DNA of 64,000 nucleotides, taken from the NCBI GenBank assembly GCA_047967505.1, contig CM106541.1, one strand, 5' to 3'. The notes beneath the pieces were generated by a model that did no database searches, was not told the DNA's origin, and saw nothing but the letters and a program-made list of their open reading frames with translations. The translations under genes and the position numbers were made by a program. Position 1 is the stretch's first letter. Each line of letters starts with the position of its first letter. Origin of the DNA: Dipteris shenzhenensis (lineage: Eukaryota > Polypodiophyta > Polypodiopsida > Gleicheniales). Positions 22,854 to 31,522 of the stretch are shown piece by piece.

Positions 22854-24674
22854 TCAAGCAATAGATGGACATTCTGTAGTCGACGAGTCATGGAGAATTG
22901 TGTAGTTTTTAGTGCTGAGAGTCCTTCCATAACAACCGTGGCCACCCTGAAAGCTATATTGTTGCTGTAAAGCCCCTATTCCAGTTATAACTAAGTTGTT
23001 TATGACAGTAATTTCACCTTCACATTGCTGACTGTTCTTGAGACAGCTATAAGCGCTTCCAGAAACAGAGTCAGTTGAAATCTGTTCATCCAAAGAATGA
23101 CTGAGATTGCAATTTATAGTGAGAGAATTATTGATCCCTGAATATTGGAAACAATTGAGCTTGAAAGGGAAAGAGGAAATAGCTTCACGGAAGAACAACA
23201 CTTTTGTTGGCGTTTTAACAAGGACCTTGCCTTTTGTGCGAATTGCTTGAGTGACTGTCTGTAAGGCGGTGTTGTTCTCAAAACCGAGAACATTGGCATA
23301 AGCCAAAGAATAGGCCGAGGAAACGGTGACATTGCCCATGGAAGAAACCACATAGCCAGAATAGGAAAAAGATCGGGAGGCTGTGGTATGAACAGTTCCA
23401 TTCAAGCCTGTAAAATGCGATCTCGACATGGGAGAATACGTAGGGGCGTGATATGTGAGCAGTCCACCACTGGTCTGCGTGCTCTTGACATCCCGCCAGA
23501 GGTGAAGATTTGCATCTATATACCAGTTGCCTATGGCATCCTTGACCTTGATGCTAATGGAGTGTTCACTCCCGTCCACAAGAGAGCCCACAAAGGGAGT
23601 GAGATCAAACTCGTAGGTGGGCAGATCGAATGCTCCGATGGCTGCAGCGGGACGCCAGAAAAGAGGGTTGATGCCGCCCGTGTATACGACAGGGAAGGGC
23701 CAAACAGCAGCGACGAGCTTGCTGTCCAGGAACGCCTGCACCTCTCGAAAGGGGCCGTTTCCGGGTACACCCGTCAAGTTGTTGTCGTTGATGTAGTCGT
23801 TGGGAGGATTGCTGTACCAAGACTCGTCGTCACCATGGAAAGACAAGTAAATCTCGAGACTCGCTTTGTAGAGATTGGTGGGAACGCGGAAGGATTTGGA
23901 GGCCGTGTCATTCTCGCTAGAGATTTGGAACCAGTAACCGTGGGGGAGGGGGGAAGGGGAAGAGATGGGGATGATGAGATCGGCTGGGGGATGGGAGAGG
24001 GAGGAAGAGGTGGAGAAGAAGTCGAGGGTGAGGGTGATATGGAAGATACCAGTGTAGGTGCTATCGACGATGTTGCCGAGCTCGAGGGCGACGAGCTGGG
24101 GCTCTCGGAGGAGGGAAGAGTAAGGGGTGACATCTTTCTTGATTTCCCAGAAGATGCCACGTTTGGTAGGCTCAGCGGTGCAGGTTCGGAGGAGCTCGAC
24201 GCCACCGAACCAGACGGCAGAGATGCGGTCGAATTGGCGACCGATGGAGGAGCCGGACCAAGTGAGGACGACGCGATTCCAGGAGGAGGGGGAGCAGAGG
24301 GAGGGGGGAGGGGGAGTGTAGTTGGCGATGGAGGGGGAGAAGGTGTTGGCGAAGGAGTGATGGAGGAGGAGGAGGGAGGAGCAAGGGGGAGGGGGAGGGG
24401 GGTGAAGGGGGAGGGAGACCTCGAAGAAGGTCTGGGGATGAGGCGCCATAGCTGCTTCTGTGTAAGAAGGTGAAGAAGAAGAAGATAAAGCAGGAGATGC
24501 TCCCTCTTCTTCTTCCTCTGCCATAGCCACTACTCCATATCGTTGCTTTGCAGCTAGAATGTTGAGTGCTTCTTCTCTTGCTGCTAATCCTGCATGCAAG
24601 GAGCTCAAAGCCACCACCAACAGCATGCAACACAAGCCATAGCACTTGTTTACAGGCCAATTCTCCATCTTCAT
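22854..24674 (-). CDS. Peptide-N4-(N-acetyl-beta-glucosaminyl)asparagine amidase A (PNGase A)
   Basis: Uninterrupted 606-codon single-exon gene. Family enzymes cut whole N-glycans, including core-fucosylated plant glycans, from glycopeptides in the secretory pathway or cell wall. Residues 14-32 form a hydrophobic signal sequence (GLCCMLLVVALSSLHAGLAA) after a short start. An acidic and Ser-rich spacer follows (about 33-75), then the amidase region beginning at FFEVSLPLHPP and including NRVVLTWSGSSIGRQFDRISAVWFGG and ELLRTCTAEP near residues 145-190, hallmarks of the PNGase A family. Several NxS/T sequons fit a secreted glycoprotein. Length is typical of the family. A proline-rich insert (PPPPPP, TPPPPS) lies in the N-terminal part. 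The ATG directly follows a (GA)n/(GT)n tract. The gene is bracketed by Helitron ends, 2 bp beyond the stop and 218 bp upstream of the ATG. A second copy starts at 63703. Confidence 0.93.
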   Translation of the reverse strand: MKMENWPVNKCYGLCCMLLVVALSSLHAGLAAREEALNILAAKQRYGVVAMAEEEEEGASPALSSSSSPSYTEAAMAPHPQTFFEVSLPLHPPPPPPCSSLLLLHHSFANTFSPSIANYTPPPPSLCSPSSWNRVVLTWSGSSIGRQFDRISAVWFGGVELLRTCTAEPTKRGIFWEIKKDVTPYSSLLREPQLVALELGNIVDSTYTGIFHITLTLDFFSTSSSLSHPPADLIIPISSPSPLPHGYWFQISSENDTASKSFRVPTNLYKASLEIYLSFHGDDESWYSNPPNDYINDNNLTGVPGNGPFREVQAFLDSKLVAAVWPFPVVYTGGINPLFWRPAAAIGAFDLPTYEFDLTPFVGSLVDGSEHSISIKVKDAIGNWYIDANLHLWRDVKSTQTSGGLLTYHAPTYSPMSRSHFTGLNGTVHTTASRSFSYSGYVVSSMGNVTVSSAYSLAYANVLGFENNTALQTVTQAIRTKGKVLVKTPTKVLFFREAISSFPFKLNCFQYSGINNSLTINCNLSHSLDEQISTDSVSGSAYSCLKNSQQCEGEITVINNLVITGIGALQQQYSFQGGHGCYGRTLSTKNYTILHDSSTTECPSIA

Positions 24675-24892
24675 CTCTCTCTCTCTCTCTGTCTCTCACT
24701 CACACACACACACACAGAATGAAGACCTCCACTTTTTGCAGTGCACAGCTACGTCCATAGCTCCTTTCGTTCAGAACGAAAGCAATGTAGCTTTTGCATG
24801 TAGGACCCCAAATAAACTCCCTTTTTTGGGTGCTCCCTTGTTTTCGCCTCCGCCTCCACCTATTTGGGCTTTGGAACACGTGGCATACTGCA
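24675..24892 (-). promoter_or_regulatory. 5' flank of PNGase A, cut by Helitron insertion
   Basis: Read on the minus strand, (GT)n/(GA)n repeats (24676-24716) lie directly before the ATG. The flank contains a palindromic CTTTCGTTCAGAACGAAAG element (24764-24782) and a CACGTG core (24878-24883). The same elements lie upstream of the second PNGase A copy (63481-63702), so they are shared ancestral promoter or 5' UTR. No TATA box is certain. The Helitron insertion leaves only 218 bp of this flank. Confidence 0.55.
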
Positions 24893-24991
24893 TCTATCTC
24901 CTATCTATTCTATCTATTTGGGCTTTGGAACACGTGGCATACTGCATCTATCTTCTATCTATTTGGGCTTTGGAACACGTGGCATACTGCA
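24861..24991 (+). repeat. Triplicated host/Helitron 5' junction
   Basis: The 32-base host segment TATTTGGGCTTTGGAACACG...ACTGCA occurs three times (24861-24892, 24915-24946, 24960-24991). Each copy is followed by TCTATC, so each looks like a host flank joined to a Helitron 5' end. The two inner copies are separated by only 22 and 13 bases of element-like sequence. The inverted copy of the locus (63481-63512) has a single host segment. Confidence 0.9.
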
Positions 24992-25175
24992 TCTATCTAT
25001 CTATCTATTCTATTAAGGATTGAGGGAGGGGATAGCCACGTGGCAGCGACCTGGGAGTGCCACGTGTCGGCGAGTTGGGAGGCCTGGGAGTGCTACGTGT
25101 CGGCGAGAGGTGCACCACATGGCAGCGAGCTGGGAGGCGAGGTGTGCCACGTGTCGACGAGTTGGGAGGCGAGGT
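24992..25175 (+). other. Helitron 5' terminus and CACGTG subterminal repeats
   Basis: TCTATCTATCTATC and CTATTAAGGATTGAGGG are followed by four or five repeats of a ~27-33 bp unit with a (G)TGCCACGTGTCG core and GAGTTGGGAGGC tail (25034-25165). Subterminal iterons of this kind are plausible Rep-binding sites. That function is an inference. Confidence 0.6.
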
Positions 25176-25199
25176 CTGCCATCACGCCTTTAATGGAAT

Positions 25200-25835
25200 G
25201 CTCACGCCTTCAATGGAAATTCAAATAGATGCGCCGTCGCCATCACTCCATCGCTCCATCGCTCCATGGCTCGCGGCTCGACCTCCTCAGCTCCGTCTCC
25301 TGCGGCTCGACCTCCAGCTCCACCTCCTGCACCACCTCCAGCTGCATCCGTCGCCACCTCCGTCTCCTGCAGCTCCTCCAACCTCCACCATCCTCCATCG
25401 CTCCAGCTCACCTCTGCTCCGTCTCCTGCGGCTCCTGTGGCTCCTCTAGCCTCCACCACCCTACGTTGCTTGACCTCCACCTCCAGCTCCAGCGCCACCT
25501 CCAGCTCCATCCGTCGCCACCTGCAGCTCCTACAGCCTCCACCACCCTTCATCGCTCCACCTCACCTCCAGCTCCATCCAGCGCCACCTCCAGCTCCCAG
25601 CTCCTGCGGCTCCTCCAGCCTCCACCACCCTCCATCGCTCCACCTCCTGTGCCACCTCCAGCTCCATCCAGCGCCACCTCTAGCTCCACCTCCTGCGATT
25701 CGATCCAGCTCCACCTCCTGCGGCTGGCTCCATCTCCTGAGGTTCGATCCAGCTCCACCTCCTGTGGCTAGTGTCTGCTCCTCCAGCCTCCACCAGCCTC
25801 GATCCTCCTCCTCCTGTTGTTTCATTGACAAAGTA
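25200..25835 (+). repeat. C-rich minisatellite (CCACCTCCAGCTCC words)
   Basis: About 630 bases of reiterated CACCTCCAGCTCC, TCCTGCGGCTCC and CTCCACCACCCTCCATCGCTCC words. Two plus frames and three minus frames stay open for 70-194 codons, giving Ser/Pro/Leu or Gly/Ala/Glu strings. Openness of many frames together points to base composition, so I do not call a gene. Confidence 0.75.
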
Positions 25836-25839
25836 GGCA

Positions 25840-25998
25840 TTGAGGTATGAGACTCTACACGCAGAGCAGCACAGCAAGGTCCACAATAGAAGAGATCATG
25901 CTGTTAGCCAATACATGCTGAGCCAATAGAAAAGGATTGTAGAAAAGGCTGGTAGTTTAGCGTGCAACTGTGTTGTAGGTTGGGCTACTGTAGGTTGG

Positions 25999-26035
<37 letters not shown>
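25840..26035 (+). repeat. Left arm of an inverted repeat (partner 29390-29565)
   Basis: The sequence from AAGTAGGCATTGAGGTATGAGAC through GCACAGCAAGGTCCACAATAG to TGTAGGTTGGGCTACTGTAGG and a (GA)n run reappears as reverse complement at about 29390-29560. The minus frame here and the plus frame at 29495 give matching MWTLLCCS-type peptides because of it. Confidence 0.85.
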
Positions 26036-26040
<5 letters not shown>

Positions 26041-26054
26041 TACAGTTCGCTTAT

Positions 26055-26357
26055 ATACACTTCCTCTAGCCATTGCTGTATGTTATTGGAGCACCCAACA
26101 ATAGTCCATTCGTTCTAACTAGACACATTAAGTACATTAAATTATTTCCCGTATTTCCTTGCTGCCAATACCGGTGAATTTCTTGATTAAAAACCATCTT
26201 GAGGGATGATCCAATGCAAGAGAAAGATAAGTGGAAGAGGGGGGAGAATTGCACATGCTTAAAAACCATCTTGAGGGATGATCCAATGCAAGAGAAAGAT
26301 AAGTGGAAGAGGGGGGAGAGAGAGAGAGAGATTATATGTGTGTGTGAGAGAGAGAGT

Positions 26358-26403
<46 letters not shown>

Positions 26404-27067
26404 TTTGTGAGAGAGGGAGAGAGAGAGAGAGGGGGGGGGGAGGTTTATAGAATTTTGGTTTTGAGAGAGAGAGAGAGAGAAAGAGAGGTGTAGGGGTTGA
26501 TTGATGCTAGGGGAAGGTGAAAGGGCATGAATATCTAAGGAAAGGAGATGAAAGAAAATAAAGATAATGGAGGAACAAAAGAAGGTAGATTTGAGCAAGC
26601 AAGGAGAGATTTTCCTGAAGGAAAAGAGGTAGTGTGCACCCTACTATAGGTCAATCAATCGCCATCATGCAACCTTGCATGTAGACACATATGCTACACC
26701 CTCCTTTCCCTTCAAGTAATTAACTGTATCAGTCTACCTTATATCACATATAGTCATACGATTCACTTCCTCTAGCCATTGCTGTATGTTATTGGAGCAC
26801 CCAACATTAGTCCATTCGTTCTAACTAGACACATTAAGTACATTAAATTATTTCCCGTATTTCCTTGCTGCCAATACCGACGAATTTCTTGATTAAAAAC
26901 CATCTTGAGGGATGATCCAATGCAAGAGAAAGATAAGTGGAAGAGGGGGGAGAATTGCACATGCTTAAAAACCATCTTGAGGGATGATCCAATGCAAGAG
27001 AAAGATAAGTGGAAGAGGGGGGGGAGAGAGAGAGAGAGAGATTATATGTGTGTGTGAGAGAGAGAGT

Positions 27068-27114
<47 letters not shown>

Positions 27115-27295
27115 TTTGTGTTTTTGTGAGAGAGGGAGAGAGAGAGAGAGGGGGGGGGGAGGTTTATAGAATTTTTGTATGTGGTTTTGAGAGAGAGAGA
27201 GAGAAAGAGAGGTGTAGGGGTTGATCGATGCTAGGGGGAAGGTGAAAGGGCATGAATATCTAAGGAAAGGAGATGAAAGAAAATAAAGATATGCA
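26055..27295 (+). repeat. 706 bp-offset direct duplication with internal repeats and (GT)n/(GA)n
   Basis: Block A (about 26055-26570) and block B (about 26761-27295) share ACTTCCTCTAGCCATTGC..., GGGATGATCCAATGCAAGAG..., long (GA)n-(GT)n-(GA)n tracts and AAGGGCATGAATATCTAAGG. Within each block the ~70 bp unit around AAAAACCATCTTGAGGG is itself doubled. A unique spacer lies at 26575-26760. Open frames (VCVCV, RERERE) are microsatellite artefacts. Confidence 0.88.
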
Positions 27296-27307
27296 CAAAA
27301 CCATAGC

Positions 27308-27358
<51 letters not shown>

Positions 27359-27365
27359 AGGGGGT
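27308..27365 (+). repeat. (GA)n-(G)n tract
   Basis: About 20 GA repeats followed by a run of G, directly before the LTR-like segment. Confidence 0.9.
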
Positions 27366-28480
27366 GTGGGGTTAAAGGTCACTGTGCCTTAACCCCAGTT
27401 ATGTACAATACTCAAACACATATATAAATGAATGAAAAAGAAGATTAGGGTGGTTCTGCACCCACCAAAACTTGTGTGGCTCTCTGTCTCTCTCTCTCGC
27501 TCTCTCTCCCTCTTCCGTTCTTGCTTCCGTTGAGAGCACTCTCAACTGGTATCAGAGCCCGGGTGATCTAGCTGAGCGTGCGTGAATGCTTGAAGCTCAG
27601 CAGCTCTGTGGGAGGAAGGAGAAGCTCTGTGGGAAGCTTTGTGAGCGACTTTACTTGCATCCGAGTGTGCAAAGACCTTGGAGGAACCTTTGGAAAAGTC
27701 ACTTTGGCTTTGCGAAGTGGTTTTGAGAGCCTGTTAAGAGCTTTCAAAGAAAAAGTCGTTTTTTGAGCTTTTCCCTGTTCCGTTCGATGACAGAGACTCC
27801 ATATTGACTTGTAGAGGCAACTATTGCTTGCTTTTGGTGTCCACTTCACTTCAGGAGCTTGGAAACACCTTCATTCTTGAATTTGGGATCATTTCAGTGG
27901 ATTTCTGACTCACTGTGTCAGTTCCTGCGTTTTTTGCCCGGGTGTTGGAACTCAAGTTTAGAGCAACCATTTGCAGATCTGTCAGTTCCGGTGGACTCAG
28001 GAGGTCCTAAAACTTCTATGTTTCTCATCATTCGCACTCTGGTGGAGTTTACAGATAGCTCTGTTTCAAAAAACGTTTTTCAGTCCGTGTGTTGGACCCA
28101 GTGATTGAGACCACGGTTTCCAAAACCGTCTGTCCCATTGCGTTCCGGACGCCCAAAAACCCCTACCTATCAGTTCTTGCGCGATTCGGTGAAGGATTTT
28201 CAGAGTTATAAATCTCTGTGTATTCGATTTCGTCTCTCTGTTATGCATTTTTCATACTAAGGTTTTGAAACCTTAGATTTATGCCACATGGCAGTGGATA
28301 AGTGTTGACTCCTATTTCTCACTCATCGGTTGGGATTTTGGAGTTCTGGCAGAAGAGAGATATTTGCAGATTTTCTTGCTGAGTCCGATTATGCAATGGC
28401 GCCCATGTTTTGAAGCATCTCAGGTTCTATTTTCAGTAGCGCTCATTTCTCCACAACTTTTGTTTATCCAGGTAGGTGAT
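27366..28480 (+). mobile_element. LTR-retrotransposon remnant: LTR end, primer-binding site, leader
   Basis: TGGTATCAGAGC at 27547-27558 is a perfect initiator-tRNA-Met-type primer-binding site on the plus strand, preceded by ...GAGAGCACTCTCAAC as the probable LTR end. About 900 bases of leader-like sequence follow, with no gag or pol. Short frames (27578-27766, 27859-28104) have no motif. It is likely a gag-pol-less remnant nested in the Helitron. The LTR's left edge is not visible, although GTGTGGGGTTAAAGG near 27365 is possible. Confidence 0.5.
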
Positions 28481-28689
28481 CACTTTTTTCCCAATTGACA
28501 TTGTGTGTGTGTGTGTATGTGTGTTTGCATCTTAAACATTTTCAAAATCATTGAAACCATTCTAATCTGATAATTCATGAATTCTCTGTTACATTCATGA
28601 AACCATTCTGATCGTAATTCGTGGACGCTTAGATTCTTGGGAGGGGAAAACTGAACTAAGAACCATCTTTTTTCAAAAAGATAATGGAG

Positions 28690-28735
<46 letters not shown>

Positions 28736-29390
28736 GAAGCTACATTTTTAAAATCATCCAAACCATTATGATCTTATAGTTTCTAGATTATTATATTATT
28801 GAGACGGAAGAACTAATAGATAATGGAGGCGAGAGAGAGAGAGAAAGAGAGAGGGAGAGAGAGAGAGAGAGGGAAAATATAATGGTGGACAAAAGTGAAT
28901 TAAGTTAGTGTATTAGTTAGAGACAAGGCGATGATGGGGTTGGAGCAGTAATCATTAAATGTAATTGTATCTTTCGTAGGGGCATCTTGATGACCTGGCA
29001 ATATGTCTAGAGATAAGCTTGCACTGTGTACCCTAAGTGATCTAATCTAACCTTCATTTTGAGAAGCTAGCCTTGCTTTTCAATTGACTTTGCTTTCTAT
29101 TTGGAATTCTTTGCTTCCTTAGGACACGTTGTGTGTGTGTGTGTGAGTTTGCATCGTTTGAGACAAGCTACATTTTCAAAATCATTGAAACCCTTCCGAT
29201 CTGATAATTCATGAATTCTTTGCTTCCTTAGGACACATTGTGTGTGTGTGTGTGAGTTTGCATCGTTTGAGACAAGCTACATTCATTGAAACCATTCTGA
29301 TCTTACAATTCGTGGACGCTTAGATTCTTGGGAGGGGAAAACTGAACTAAGAACCATGTTTTTTCAAAAACATGGTACATCTCTCTCTCT
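28481..29390. repeat. Short direct repeats with GT and GA tracts
   Basis: The words GGACAC(G/A)TTGTGTGTGTG, GACAAGCTACATTTTCAAAATCATT and CTGATAATTCATGAATTCT recur near 28500, 29125 and 29235. (GA)n tracts lie at 28693-28732 and 28830-28872. No gene is present. Confidence 0.7.
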
Positions 29391-29565
29391 CTCTCTCTCC
29401 CAACCTACAGTAGCCCAACCTACAACACAGTTGCATGCTAAACTACCAGCCTTTTCTACAATCCTTTTCTATTGGCTCAGCATGATCTCTTCTATTGTGG
29501 ACCTTGTTGTGCTGCTCTGTGTGTAGAGTCTCATACCTCAATGCCTGCTTTGTCTATGCATATCT
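29390..29565 (-). repeat. Right arm of the inverted repeat (partner 25840-26035)
   Basis: Reverse complement of the left arm, starting at the CT run and CCCAACCTACAGTAGCCC. The two arms enclose about 3.4 kb containing the duplicated blocks and the LTR remnant. Confidence 0.85.
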
Positions 29566-29569
29566 CTTA

Positions 29570-29575
29570 GGAGAG

Positions 29576-29617
<42 letters not shown>

Positions 29618-30270
29618 GAGAGAGAGGGAAAATATAATGGTGGACAGAAAGGAATTAAGTTTGTAGATGATTATATTATTGAGATGGAAGAACTAAAAGA
29701 TAATGGAGGCGATGATGTGATTGGACCAGTAATCATTAAATGTAAGCTACATTTTTAAAATCATGCAAACCATTATGATCTTATAGTTTCTAGATGATTA
29801 TATTATTGAGACGGAAGAACTAAAAGATAATAGAGGTGAGAGAGAGAGGGAAAATATATTGATGGATAGAAGTGAATTAAGTTAGTGTATTAGTTAGAGA
29901 CAAGGCGATGATGTGGTTGGACCCTAAGTGATCTAATCAACCTCTCAAGGAGAGTAAAGGATTATGTATGTTTCATGTCATGTGCATTATGGCCATGACA
30001 AGTAACCTCCAGAGGTGAGGCGATTGGATATCAGTAATCATTAAATGTAATTGTATCTTTCCTAGGAGCATCTTGATGACTTGGCAATATGTCTAGAGAT
30101 AAGCTTGCACCCTCTAGCCTAAGTGATCTAATCTAACCTTTGTTTTGAGAAGCTAGCCTTGCTTCTCAATGAGAGTAAAGCGTCAAATATGTTTCATGTC
30201 ATGTGGACTATAGGCATGAGAACTAAGCTCGAGACGTGAGGCAATTGGATGATAGGTGGGGCTACACACA

Positions 30271-30326
<56 letters not shown>

Positions 30327-30618
30327 CAAAGGATATAATGGTAGGGCAGAAGTGAAATAAGACAAGGCCATGATGTGGTTGGACCAGTAATCATTAAATG
30401 TGATTGTATCTTTCGTAGGAGCATCTTGATGACCTGGCAATATGTCTATAGATAAGCTTGCACCCTCTACCCTTAGTGATCTAATCTAACCTTTGTTTTG
30501 AGAAGCTAGCCTTGCTTCTCAATGAGAGTAAAGCATCAAATATGTTTCATGTCATGTGGACTATAGCCATGAGAACTAAGCTTGAGACGTGAGGCGATTG
30601 GATGATAGGTGGGGCTAC

Positions 30619-30665
<47 letters not shown>

Positions 30666-31065
30666 ACGAGAAATATAATGGTAGGCAGAAGTGAAATAAG
30701 ACAAGGCCATGATGTGTTTGGATCAGTAATCATTAAAGGTATTTGTATTTTCTTAGGAGCATCGAGCTGGCAGTATGTCTAGAGATAAGCCAGCATCCTC
30801 TTCCCTAAGTGATCTAATCTAACCTCTTTCAGAAGTTAGCCTTGCTTCTCAAGGAGAGTAAAGGATTAAGTGTGTTTCACGTCATGTGCTTTATAGCCAT
30901 GAGAACTAAGCTCGAGAGATGAGGCGATTGGATGATAGATGGGGCTACACACACACACACACAGAGCAAAATATAATGGTGGATAGAAGTGAAATAAGTC
31001 CATGATGTGGTTGGATATGAAAGGTCCAAAGTTAATTGTATCTTTCCCAGGAGCACCTTCATGAA
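29570..31065 (+). repeat. ~340-355 bp satellite whose units are joined by microsatellites
   Basis: Units contain GGAAAATATAATGGTGGACAG, CAGTAATCATTAAATG(T)AATTGTATC, GAGCATCTTGATGACCTGGC, AAGTGATCTAATCTAACC, CATGTCATGTGGACTATAGCC and GATGATAGGTGGGGCTAC. The GAGCATC word falls at about 30068, 30423 and 30760. Near-full units span about 30040-30955, with truncated units at 28876-29090, 29634-29745, 29850-30040 and 30965-31065. At the unit joins stand (CA)n, (GA)n or both, of different length each time. Confidence 0.8.
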
Positions 31066-31175
31066 CAGACAGTAAGATTGCAGTAAGATTGCTTGGTGAT
31101 GATCATAGGACTAAGGTCTTAGATTTAGGGTTCGGTAGAGGAGGCTAATGCATGGCAAGGGGAGGTTAGGGGGAT

Positions 31176-31469
31176 TTGATTTTTGAAATAGACGCTAGGG
31201 CCATGTGCCTTCCATGTGGATTTCTCCTTTTAACATGTCCTATGATTTCTACTTCCTACCACCATATCCTTGGTCACTCTAAGCAACTTACCGCCTTTGA
31301 ATCGGAAAATATTTGCACGAGTGCTTGGCACGAGCTCATTCACAAATATCTCAATCCATCCAACTTGATTCCAAATTCTTTGCTGAGAGGAGATGGGCTA
31401 CAATCTTTGGGTATCTACCTCCTATGCCAATTCATTTCTGCTCATGTTTGTTCTATGGAATCTGTGTGA
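31176..31469 (+). CDS. Hypothetical ORF, possible 5' exon
   Basis: 97-codon open frame starting MIFEIDARAMC, not recognised. Its composition (mixed hydrophobic and polar residues, e.g. HELIHKYLNPSNLIPN) is less repeat-like than its surroundings. It ends shortly before the ORF at 31523 and could be an exon of the same gene: GGGTATCT near 31418 is a weak donor candidate and GGATGCAG/CT near 31532 an acceptor candidate. Neither the exon boundaries nor expression can be settled here. Confidence 0.25.
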   Translation: MIFEIDARAMCLPCGFLLLTCPMISTSYHHILGHSKQLTAFESENICTSAWHELIHKYLNPSNLIPNSLLRGDGLQSLGIYLLCQFISAHVCSMESV

Positions 31470-31522
31470 TCCAATTATACAATTGAGCCAATACATACCT
31501 GAAAAGATTTTTGTATTTTGTT

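Noticed and set aside
23388-24473. 361-codon plus-strand open frame
   Set aside because: Lies fully opposite the PNGase A gene. Gly/Glu/Arg-rich content comes from the reverse complement of its Pro/Ser codons; no domain.
24172-24699. 175-codon minus frame overlapping PNGase A
   Set aside because: Out-of-frame shadow of the PNGase A 5' region with low-complexity Pro/Leu content.
25229-25850. Two overlapping Ser/Pro-rich frames of 180 and 194 codons
   Set aside because: Several frames on both strands stay open across a C-rich minisatellite; openness follows from composition.
26199-27224. RERERE / VCVCV frames
   Set aside because: Microsatellite translation; duplicated with the DNA block.
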